This document shows, piece after piece, positions 57,898 through 64,000 of a stretch of 64,000 bases of DNA (the first letter of the stretch is position 1; the number at the start of each line of letters is the position of its first letter). Below the pieces are notes generated by a model. It made no database searches, was not told where the DNA came from, and worked only from the letters and a program-made list of their open reading frames with translations. A program made the position numbers and the translations under genes. The DNA is from Mucilaginibacter aquariorum (GTDB lineage Bacteria; Bacteroidota; Bacteroidia; Sphingobacteriales; Sphingobacteriaceae). Location of the stretch: assembly GCF_024498135.1 (NCBI RefSeq), contig NZ_JANHOH010000007.1, forward strand, positions 124,001-188,000, read 5' to 3'.

Positions 57898-59832
57898 ATG
57901 AGTTTAGATGCTAAAATTCCGCAAGGCCCATTAGCCGAAAAATGGAGCAAGCATAAATTTAATTTAAAGCTGGTTAACCCTGCTAACAAGCGTAAGTACG
58001 ATGTTATTGTAGTAGGTACAGGTTTAGCCGGTGCATCTGCAGCGGCATCACTGGCCGAGCTTGGTTACAACGTTAAATCATTCTGCTTTCAGGATAGCCC
58101 GCGCCGTGCGCACTCTATTGCTGCACAGGGTGGTATTAACGCCGCAAAAAATTATCAAAATGATGGCGATAGCGTTTATCGCCTGTTCTACGATACCATT
58201 AAAGGTGGTGACTACCGTGCCCGCGAAGGCAACGTTTACCGCCTTGCCGAGGTATCTGTAAATATTATTGACCAGTGTGTTGCACAAGGCGTTCCGTTTG
58301 CCCGCGAATACGGTGGCTTGCTGGATAACCGTTCATTTGGTGGTTCGCAGGTATCACGTACGTTTTACGCGCGTGGCCAAACGGGCCAGCAGTTATTGTT
58401 AGGTGCTTACTCGGCATTAAACCGCCAGATACACCTGGGTAAGGTAAAAATGTACACGCGTACCGAAATGCTGGACGTGGTTGTTGTTGACGGCCATGCT
58501 AAAGGTATTGTTACCCGTAACTTAAAAACCGGCGAGATTGAAACGCATGCTGGCCATGCAGTATTATTAGCTACCGGTGGTTACGGCAACGTTTTCTATC
58601 TTTCAACAAATGCTATTGGTAGTAATGTAACGGCAGCATGGAGGGCGCACAAACGTGGTGCTTACTTTGCTAACCCTTGCTACACGCAAATTCACCCAAC
58701 CTGTATCCCGGTTACCGGCGATCATCAGAGCAAGCTTACGCTGATGTCTGAATCGTTACGTAACGATGGCCGTGTTTGGGCGCCGAAAACGGTTGAAATA
58801 GCACAAAAACTCCAAAAGAAAGAGATCACCGCTTCGCAGGTTAAGGAAGAGGACAGGGATTACTTTCTGGAAAGAAAATACCCATCATTCGGTAATCTTG
58901 TTCCGCGCGATGTTGCTTCACGTAACGCCAAAGAAATGTCTGACGAGGGCAAAGGTGTAGGTACTACAGGTTTAGCCGTTTACCTTGATTTTGCCGAGGC
59001 CATACAGCGTTTAGGTGAAGACACCGTACGTGCTAAATATGGTAACTTATTTGACATGTATCTGCAAATTACGGATGAGAACCCGTACAAGCAACCAATG
59101 CGCATTTATCCTGCGGTACACTATACAATGGGCGGCCTTTGGGTTGATTATAACTTAAGCACAAACGTACCGGGCTTATATGCCATGGGCGAATGTAATT
59201 TTAGCGACCACGGCGCAAACCGACTTGGTGCATCTGCACTAATGCAGGGGCTATCGGACGGTTACTTTGTTATCCCTTACACTTTAGGCGATTATCTGGC
59301 TACTATAGGCCCTAAGAAGGTTGATACCAGCCACCCTGCTTTTGAACAAACCAAACAGGATGTAATTGCTTACAACAACAAACTGCTTGCCTTAAAAGGA
59401 AATAAAACAGTTGTTGAATACCACCGCGAACTTGGTCATATTATGTGGGAATACTGCGGAATGGCACGTACCGAAGAGGGTTTGACCAAAGCAAAAGGCA
59501 TGATAAAAGAGCTTAAGGCTGATTTCTGGAAGAATGCTATTGTAACCGGCGAAAACGAAGAAGTGAACGCAGCGCTTGAAAGAGCGGGCCGTGTAGCTGA
59601 CTTTATAGAACTTGGTGAACTGATGGTTACCGACGCGTTAAACCGTCGCGAATCATGCGGTGGCCACTTCCGTCTGGAATCGCAAACAGAAGAAGGCGAA
59701 GCCTTACGCGATGACGACAACTTTGCTTTTGTATCGGCATGGGAATTTACTGGCGAAAACCAGGAAGAAGTGCTGCACAAAGAAGAGCTGATTTTTGAAA
59801 ATGTTAAGTTAACACAACGTAGTTATAAGTAG
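57898..59832 (+). CDS. sdhA: Succinate dehydrogenase/fumarate reductase flavoprotein subunit
   Basis: The ATG at 57898 gives 644 residues. The FAD-binding start VIVVGTGLAGASAAASLAE is followed by SIAAQGGINAAKNYQNDGDS, around the histidine that carries covalent FAD in this family. Later motifs are HPTCIP, the catalytic arginine region NLVPRDVASR, and YAMGECNFSDHGANRLGAS. It oxidises succinate to fumarate in the citric acid cycle and is part of complex II. The gap to sdhB is unusually long because a four-helix-bundle gene lies between them. Confidence 0.96.
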   Translation: MSLDAKIPQGPLAEKWSKHKFNLKLVNPANKRKYDVIVVGTGLAGASAAASLAELGYNVKSFCFQDSPRRAHSIAAQGGINAAKNYQNDGDSVYRLFYDTIKGGDYRAREGNVYRLAEVSVNIIDQCVAQGVPFAREYGGLLDNRSFGGSQVSRTFYARGQTGQQLLLGAYSALNRQIHLGKVKMYTRTEMLDVVVVDGHAKGIVTRNLKTGEIETHAGHAVLLATGGYGNVFYLSTNAIGSNVTAAWRAHKRGAYFANPCYTQIHPTCIPVTGDHQSKLTLMSESLRNDGRVWAPKTVEIAQKLQKKEITASQVKEEDRDYFLERKYPSFGNLVPRDVASRNAKEMSDEGKGVGTTGLAVYLDFAEAIQRLGEDTVRAKYGNLFDMYLQITDENPYKQPMRIYPAVHYTMGGLWVDYNLSTNVPGLYAMGECNFSDHGANRLGASALMQGLSDGYFVIPYTLGDYLATIGPKKVDTSHPAFEQTKQDVIAYNNKLLALKGNKTVVEYHRELGHIMWEYCGMARTEEGLTKAKGMIKELKADFWKNAIVTGENEEVNAALERAGRVADFIELGELMVTDALNRRESCGGHFRLESQTEEGEALRDDDNFAFVSAWEFTGENQEEVLHKEELIFENVKLTQRSYK

Positions 59833-59833
59833 G

Positions 59834-59912
59834 AGATTTGAGACGTTAGATATGAGATTTGAGACTAGAATGTCTTTTTCTCAAATCTCACGTCTCATAT
59901 CTAACATCTAAA
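59834..59912. repeat. Left flank repeat of the inserted four-helix-bundle gene
   Basis: AGATTTGAGACGTTAGATAT and related words recur in inverted form (TCTCAAATCTCACGTCTCAT, ATCTAACATCT) in the same block, and a related block follows the gene at 60269-60308. Confidence 0.7.
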
Positions 59913-59916
59913 CAAG

Positions 59917-60282
59917 ATGCATAATCTGAAGGAACTGAAAATTTGGAACAAAGCAATGGATCTGGCAGTAGACGTTTACAAAGCCACTTCAAATTTTCCA
60001 AATGATGAGCGTTTTGGTTTAACAAGCCAGTTAAGACGTGCAGCTGTTTCTATTTCTTCAAACATTGCAGAAGGTGCTGGCAGAAATTCTAATAAAGAGT
60101 TCTGTAATTTTTTAGGTATAGCTAATGGCTCATCGTACGAAGTACAAACCCAATTGGTTATATCAAATAAGTTAAGTTTATTAAATACCGATTTGCTGAA
60201 TGGATTATTACAACAGATTGAAGAATTGCAAAAGATGAATTATGCATTTCAACAGATGTTAAACAAACCGTCTCAAATCTAA
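59917..60282 (+). CDS. Four-helix-bundle protein (S23/IVS family) inserted between sdhA and sdhB
   Basis: A 121-residue protein of the four helix bundle (23S rRNA intervening-sequence, S23) family: ELKIWNKAMDLAVDVYKAT, FPNDERFGLTSQLRRAAVSISSNIAEGAGR, FCNFLGIANGSSYEVQTQL and a final helix LLQQIEELQKMNYAF. The protein has no known enzymatic role, and homologues are found inside rRNA intervening sequences and scattered in Bacteroidota genomes. Here it sits in the middle of a core respiratory operon between copies of a TCTCAAATCT-type palindromic repeat, which suggests insertion as a mobile unit. Confidence 0.92.
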   Translation: MHNLKELKIWNKAMDLAVDVYKATSNFPNDERFGLTSQLRRAAVSISSNIAEGAGRNSNKEFCNFLGIANGSSYEVQTQLVISNKLSLLNTDLLNGLLQQIEELQKMNYAFQQMLNKPSQI

Positions 60283-60308
60283 AATCTCATATCTCAAATC
60301 TAATTAAG
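60269..60308. repeat. Right flank repeat of the inserted four-helix-bundle gene
   Basis: GTCTCAAATCTAAAATCTCA and ATATCTCAAATCTAATTAAG repeat the words of the left block. It ends directly before the sdhB ATG. Confidence 0.65.
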
Positions 60309-61097
60309 ATGAGTGGACACATGAACCTGACGCTGAAAGTATGGCGCCAAAAAAATACACAAGCATCGGGCAAGTTTGTGACCTATAAGGCCGAAAATAT
60401 TTCGCCGGATATGTCCTTTCTGGAAATGCTTGACGTGGTGAACGAAAGCCTTACCCGTAAAAACGAAGAGCCAATTTATTTTGATCATGACTGCCGTGAA
60501 GGTATTTGCGGCTCTTGCTCATTATATATTAACGGCCATCCACATGGTCCTAAAAGAGCTATTACAACCTGCCAGTTACACATGCGTACCTTTAGCGATG
60601 GCGAAACCATTACCATTGAGCCATGGCGTTCGGCTGCGTTCCCGGTAGTGAAGGATCTGGCGACAGACCGTTCCGCCTTCGATCGTATCCAACAGGCTGG
60701 TGGTTATGTATCTGTAAATACAGGTGGTGTGCCCGATGCTAACGTGATGCCGATCCCTAAGGTAATTGCCGACGAGGCTTTCAACTCAGCTACCTGTATT
60801 GGTTGCGGTGCTTGTGTTGCTGCATGTAAAAATGCATCGGCAATGCTATTTACTTCGGCAAAAATTACACAGCTAGGTTTGCTGCCACAAGGCCAGCCAG
60901 AGCGTTACAGCCGCGTGCAAGCCATGGTTGCCCAAATGGATGCTGAAGGTTTTGGTAACTGTACCAATACAGGCGCCTGCGAGGCAGAATGCCCTAAAGA
61001 GATAACATTGAACAATATAGCTTTCATGAACAACGATTTCTTCAGCGCCAAGCTATTTAGAGAAGAACACGCGCATGACCAAACCGGCGGCGAGTAA
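60309..61097 (+). CDS. sdhB: Succinate dehydrogenase/fumarate reductase iron-sulphur subunit
   Basis: A 262-residue protein. The N-terminal ferredoxin domain binds a 2Fe-2S cluster (DHDCREGICGSCSLYINGHP, then TCQLHM), and the C-terminal domain has CIGCGACVAACKNAS and a later CTNTGACEAECPKE for the other clusters. It carries electrons from the flavoprotein to the membrane anchor. The first ATG is 2 nt after the inserted repeat block. An ATG at 60321 (MNLTLKVW) is an alternative start four codons later. Confidence 0.96.
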   Translation: MSGHMNLTLKVWRQKNTQASGKFVTYKAENISPDMSFLEMLDVVNESLTRKNEEPIYFDHDCREGICGSCSLYINGHPHGPKRAITTCQLHMRTFSDGETITIEPWRSAAFPVVKDLATDRSAFDRIQQAGGYVSVNTGGVPDANVMPIPKVIADEAFNSATCIGCGACVAACKNASAMLFTSAKITQLGLLPQGQPERYSRVQAMVAQMDAEGFGNCTNTGACEAECPKEITLNNIAFMNNDFFSAKLFREEHAHDQTGGE

Positions 61098-61124
61098 CAT
61101 TTAAAATACTGATCTTACAAAATA

Positions 61125-61153
61125 AAAGCCCGGCTGCATTGCAACCGGGCTTT
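61125..61153. terminator. Bidirectional terminator after sdhB
   Basis: AAAGCCCGG and CCGGGCTTT form a 9-bp stem with A-rich and T-rich flanks, between the convergent sdhB and thioredoxin-like genes. Confidence 0.82.
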
Positions 61154-61173
61154 GTTATTAAGGTAGCTCCGCC

Positions 61174-61656
61174 TTAAATTTTCTTGATTGCCGTTAACAG
61201 ATCGCTCGCCTCTGGTTGTTTTTCAAAGGCCTGCACCAGTTTGCCGTTTTTATCATAAATAGCAACAAACGGTGTATGTTTAAGCTGGTAAAAACGCTGT
61301 ACCGTGTATGTATAGCCCTCTGTCCCTAAAATAAAGTTTGGATAGGCTTTTAATCCGTAATCATTTTCAAAAGTTTTTACCATACGTATATCAGTAAACG
61401 TTATCATTATCACCTGTATATTTTTAAACTTACCCATTGATGGCTTCATGTCCTTAATCAACTTTTGGCAATGGGGGCAGTCCGGCGCAAAGTAAATGAT
61501 CATTACCGGCTTGTTCTTTTCAAGGTCTGTTGAGGTAAGGTTTTGATCTTTAGTGGTTAATATTTTATAAGGCGGGATGGTAGTTGGCATGGTTTGAGCT
61601 TGTGTGCATGCAAAACCCGCTATTACCATAAATAATAGAAATATAAGTTTCTTCAT
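61174..61656 (-). CDS. Exported thioredoxin-like protein
   Basis: The ATG at 61656 is chosen because it starts the signal peptide MKKLIFLLFMVIAGFACTQA (160 residues in total); the longer frame would overlap the neighbouring oxidoreductase gene by 32 nt. The thioredoxin fold has the redox site APDCPHCQKL, followed by VIMITFTDIRMV and a cis-proline HTPFVAIYDKNG. The protein probably acts in periplasmic disulphide or peroxide handling. The Cys in GFACTQA makes a lipoprotein anchor possible. Confidence 0.85.
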   Translation of the reverse strand: MKKLIFLLFMVIAGFACTQAQTMPTTIPPYKILTTKDQNLTSTDLEKNKPVMIIYFAPDCPHCQKLIKDMKPSMGKFKNIQVIMITFTDIRMVKTFENDYGLKAYPNFILGTEGYTYTVQRFYQLKHTPFVAIYDKNGKLVQAFEKQPEASDLLTAIKKI

Positions 61657-61690
61657 TTGTTTTATCGTCATTGAATAAGAAGTATTAAAA

Positions 61691-62707
61691 TTAAGCTTCC
61701 AGCAGTTCCAGCTGCCAGGCAATATGTTCTTCAGTTATAGGGTATAACGCATCATTGCGTATTGTGTGATAAACCGCGTCAAATATCTGGTTATAATCGC
61801 CCTTAACCGATGGTACAGTTTCCACGCATTTTTCGTTATCAATATTTACTATGGTCAGCTGGCCTTCGTTGCCTGCTGGTTCCACGCCATAAGCAGGGTC
61901 GGTAGGCATCATTCCTTTATCAAGCTGTGCTTCCTGTACATCACTACGGTTTTTTATAAAACTCCCTAAAGTGCCGTTAACCCAAAATCCGGGTGTATCA
62001 CCCGCAATTTGCAAACCCGATGTTAAGTAAACATTTAGTTGGTTAGGGTATATCAAATGGTAATGGAAGTAATCGGGCACTTCAGATCCTTCCCGATAAA
62101 TACCTGTGGTTTTGTGGAATGATAAAGGCCTGCCAAACAAGGCTATGGTATTATCTATCAAATGCGCCCCCAGGTCATAAACCAAACCACCGGCAGGTAC
62201 ACCTTTAGTTTCTTTAAAAGCTTTTACACCAATAGCCGCTTTATACCTGTCCATGCGGAAGGTAACCTCAATTAAATTACCTAACCGGCCGCTTTCAATC
62301 ACTTTTTTGGTAGATAGGAAACCGCTATCGTACCGGCGGTTTTGGTAAACCATCAGGTGTTTGTTTAGCTGGCGGGCGGTATCAAAAAGTTGCTTTACTT
62401 CGGCAGAAGTGGCGGCGGCAGGTTTTTCAAGCAATACATGCTTGCCGGCCTTCATAGCCATCATAGCGTGTTCAAAATGCAGGTTGCTGGGAGTATTTAC
62501 AATGATCAGCTCTATCTCATCATCGTTCAATAACTCATCGATCGAATTATAGCTCAGAATATCCGGATAAATGTTGGCCGCTTTTTTTTCATGGCGCTCA
62601 ACTATCGCCTTAAGGGTAAACCCTGGATTTGTACTAATGAACGGCGCATGAAATATACGCCCCGACATACCGTAGGCCATTAAGCCCGTAACTATTGGTG
62701 CAGACAT
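61691..62707 (-). CDS. Gfo/Idh/MocA family oxidoreductase
   Basis: A 338-residue NAD(P)-dependent oxidoreductase. The N-terminal Rossmann part begins PIVTGLMAYGMSGRIFHAPF, continues with the conserved IVNTPSNLHFEHAMMAMKAGKHVLLEKPAA (the EKP motif contacts the cofactor), and the C-terminal alpha/beta domain has GGLVYDLGAHLIDN, with the Asp and His typical of catalysis. Members act on sugars, inositol or biliverdin; the substrate is unknown. The next gene on the same strand (thioredoxin-like) follows closely, so both may share a transcript. Confidence 0.92.
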   Translation of the reverse strand: MSAPIVTGLMAYGMSGRIFHAPFISTNPGFTLKAIVERHEKKAANIYPDILSYNSIDELLNDDEIELIIVNTPSNLHFEHAMMAMKAGKHVLLEKPAAATSAEVKQLFDTARQLNKHLMVYQNRRYDSGFLSTKKVIESGRLGNLIEVTFRMDRYKAAIGVKAFKETKGVPAGGLVYDLGAHLIDNTIALFGRPLSFHKTTGIYREGSEVPDYFHYHLIYPNQLNVYLTSGLQIAGDTPGFWVNGTLGSFIKNRSDVQEAQLDKGMMPTDPAYGVEPAGNEGQLTIVNIDNEKCVETVPSVKGDYNQIFDAVYHTIRNDALYPITEEHIAWQLELLEA

Positions 62708-62758
62708 GGTGGTAAATTTATCATAATAACGGGTATCAACATAAATTATCTAAAATAA

Positions 62759-62788
62759 AAAAGGGATAAGCATTTGCCCATCCCTTTT
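62759..62788 (-). terminator. Terminator of the DUF4142 gene
   Basis: AAAAGGGAT and ATCCCTTTT form a 9-bp stem. On the minus strand it is followed by TTATTTTA, 24 nt after the stop codon. Confidence 0.78.
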
Positions 62789-62811
62789 ACGTACTAAAAA
62801 ATAAGCCGGGC

Positions 62812-63393
62812 TTATTTCATGCTGCTTTGTATCGCTTCAATTTTAGCTAAGTGTGCCTTAACGGTAGGTAATGTTTTAGTAGCAAAGGCCATTAAATCGG
62901 CATCTTTGCAATTTTTTGAGGCATCTTCTAACATCGAAGCCACCTTTTTATGCCCGTCAACCATTGCATCAACATAGGCTTTATCAAAATCTTTACCTGT
63001 TTTGGCAGAAAGGTCGGCAGCCTTTTTTTGGTGTTCTTCATCAGGGGCTACCGGTAAAGTAATGTTTTTAGTTTTGGCAATAGCCATTAATTCTTCGTTG
63101 GCTTTGGTATGATCGGTAACCATCATAGCACCAAATTCTTTTACTTGCGGGTTGGTTGCTTTTTCTGAAGCTATTTTACCTAATGCAACTTCCGCCAAAC
63201 CGGCATTGGCTGCATCTGTAGCAAATTTTGAATCATTAGCATCAACTGCAATCCCGGTTGATCCATTGGTGGTTGTGTCTTTGACGGCATTTACACTGTC
63301 GGCGGTTTCTTTACTGTCTTTTGCGGCGTTGTTACAGGCCTGGAATGATAAGGCTGCAACAGCCATCATTGCCATTAAACTTAATTTTTTCAT
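62812..63393 (-). CDS. DUF4142 lipoprotein
   Basis: A 193-residue lipoprotein with the lipobox SFQACNN at residues 17-23, a Thr/Ser/Asp-rich spacer and a DUF4142 domain (about 55-190). The domain is a four-helix, ferritin-like bundle with SKFATDAANAGLAEVALGKIA, VKEFGAMMVTDHTKANEEL and FDKAYVDAMVDGHKKVASML. The domain is widespread in exported bacterial proteins and lacks a proven function. It is a single gene with its own terminator, divergent from gcvH. Confidence 0.92.
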   Translation of the reverse strand: MKKLSLMAMMAVAALSFQACNNAAKDSKETADSVNAVKDTTTNGSTGIAVDANDSKFATDAANAGLAEVALGKIASEKATNPQVKEFGAMMVTDHTKANEELMAIAKTKNITLPVAPDEEHQKKAADLSAKTGKDFDKAYVDAMVDGHKKVASMLEDASKNCKDADLMAFATKTLPTVKAHLAKIEAIQSSMK

Positions 63394-63488
63394 TTTATAG
63401 GTATATTTTAGTTTTTATAGTTAACAAAATTTACAGCATATGGTTTTATTGGCACTTGTTTATCGTCCTGCTTAAATTATCGTAATTA

Positions 63489-63518
63489 TTGTTATACCTT
63501 AAAGTTTTATTATTTTTG
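63489..63518 (+). promoter_or_regulatory. Promoter of gcvH
   Basis: TTG at 63489-63491 and TATTTTTG at 63511-63518 are separated by 19 nt, a good fit to the Bacteroidota promoter; the ATG is at 63538. Confidence 0.65.
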
Positions 63519-63537
63519 AAAACATAAATTAATCAAT

Positions 63538-63918
63538 ATGAATTTTCCTGCAGAATTAAAATACACAAGCGACCACGAGTGGATCAGGGTTGAAGGCGAT
63601 GAAGCTTACATTGGTATAACCGAGTTTGCCCAGGGCGAATTAGGCGACATTGTTTACATTGATATTAACACTGTTGGGCAGGATGTTACAAAAGAATCTG
63701 TTTTTGGCACAGTTGAAGCTGTAAAAACGGTATCTGACCTGTTTATGCCGGTTGACGGAACCATTTTGGAAGTAAATAAAAAACTGGATAGCCAGCCCGA
63801 GTTGGTTAACTCTGACCCTTACGGCGATGGCTGGATGGTAAAGATAAAACTTACTAATCCCGCTGATGCAGAAGGTCTTCTTTCTGCTGATGCTTATAAA
63901 GGCGTTATCGGTCAGTAA
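63538..63918 (+). CDS. gcvH: Glycine cleavage system H protein
   Basis: A 126-residue lipoyl carrier protein. It begins with SDHEWIRVEGDEAYIGITEFAQGELGDIVYIDI, and the lipoylated Lys63 stands in FGTVEAVKTVSDLFMP. It shuttles the aminomethyl group between the P, T and L proteins of the glycine cleavage complex. The other subunits are not in this window. A VanZ-like gene follows after 3 nt, a frequent neighbour of gcvH in Bacteroidota. Confidence 0.97.
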   Translation: MNFPAELKYTSDHEWIRVEGDEAYIGITEFAQGELGDIVYIDINTVGQDVTKESVFGTVEAVKTVSDLFMPVDGTILEVNKKLDSQPELVNSDPYGDGWMVKIKLTNPADAEGLLSADAYKGVIGQ

Positions 63919-63921
63919 TTG

Positions 63922-64000
63922 ATGAAATTAACGCTAAAATATTACGGGCCTGCTATTTTGTGGGCCCTGTTTATTTTAATAATTTGTGCTATACCATTTG
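63922..64000 (+). CDS. VanZ-like membrane protein, 5' end only
   Basis: The frame opens at the ATG at 63922 and runs off the window. The 26 visible residues (YYGPAILWALFILIICAIPF at the end) form the first membrane helix with the PAILWALFI pattern of VanZ-family proteins. The call is based on this short piece and on its position 3 nt after gcvH. Confidence 0.6.
   Translation, partial: MKLTLKYYGPAILWALFILIICAIPF

Overview
The window is from a member of the Bacteroidota, most likely Sphingobacteriaceae and Mucilaginibacter-like (the genus is an inference). The signs are TAnnTTTG promoter boxes, weak or absent Shine-Dalgarno sequences, a SusC-type plug domain, a CTnDOT-type integrase and TlpA/DUF4369, DUF4142 and DUF5597 proteins.

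Layout. 1-6233 is ordinary chromosome: a porin-like protein, a CsbD-like protein, an S41 protease, a secreted His/Gly-rich protein and a sodium:solute symporter. A tRNA-Asp at 6234-6310 is the target of an integrative element bounded by a 23-bp direct repeat (6286-6308 and 28686-28708; 22.4 kb). The element carries a tyrosine integrase, a MqsR-like/Panacea toxin-antitoxin pair, DUF2188 and DUF1883 proteins, a PIN-domain protein with a pentapeptide-like membrane partner, two WYL regulators around a DUF2779 nuclease, and a Pycsar-like operon (membrane effector, class III nucleotidyl cyclase, E2-like/SEC-C protein). It ends with excisionase-like genes, a heavily folded oriT candidate, a MobC/relaxase module, an XRE regulator and an AbiEii-type nucleotidyltransferase pair. 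It is a mobilizable element serving as a defence island.

29.5-43.6 kb holds an esterase and then a dispersed RNA-repair locus: WYL regulator, RtcB ligase, Ro60/TROVE protein, six tandem Y-RNA-like genes (several with a tRNA-like module in permuted order) and two RlaP-type nucleotidyltransferases. An AT-rich cassette (zinc-ribbon protein plus two HEPN proteins) bounded by 25-bp inverted repeats, and a GDPD gene, sit inside this locus.

43.8-50.1 kb is a polyamine-type operon (SpeD-like, DUF4178, small membrane protein, DUF350, membrane spermidine-synthase-like protein, FAD protein, membrane protein). 50.5-64 kb holds a thioredoxin-fold lipoprotein lacking CxxC, a GH35/DUF5597 glycosidase, a VIT-vWA-TonB-plug-DUF2135 protein, sdhCAB with a four-helix-bundle gene inserted between sdhA and sdhB, a thioredoxin-like protein, a Gfo/Idh/MocA oxidoreductase, a DUF4142 lipoprotein, gcvH and the start of a VanZ-like gene.

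Main result. Four promoters share one operator layout, CGCA-N7-TGCG, with TTTG of the -7 box starting exactly 16 nt after TGCG. They lie upstream of the Pycsar-like operon, the DUF2188-DUF1883 operon, rtcB and the Ro60 gene. This links the element's defence genes and the chromosomal RNA-repair genes to related WYL regulators.
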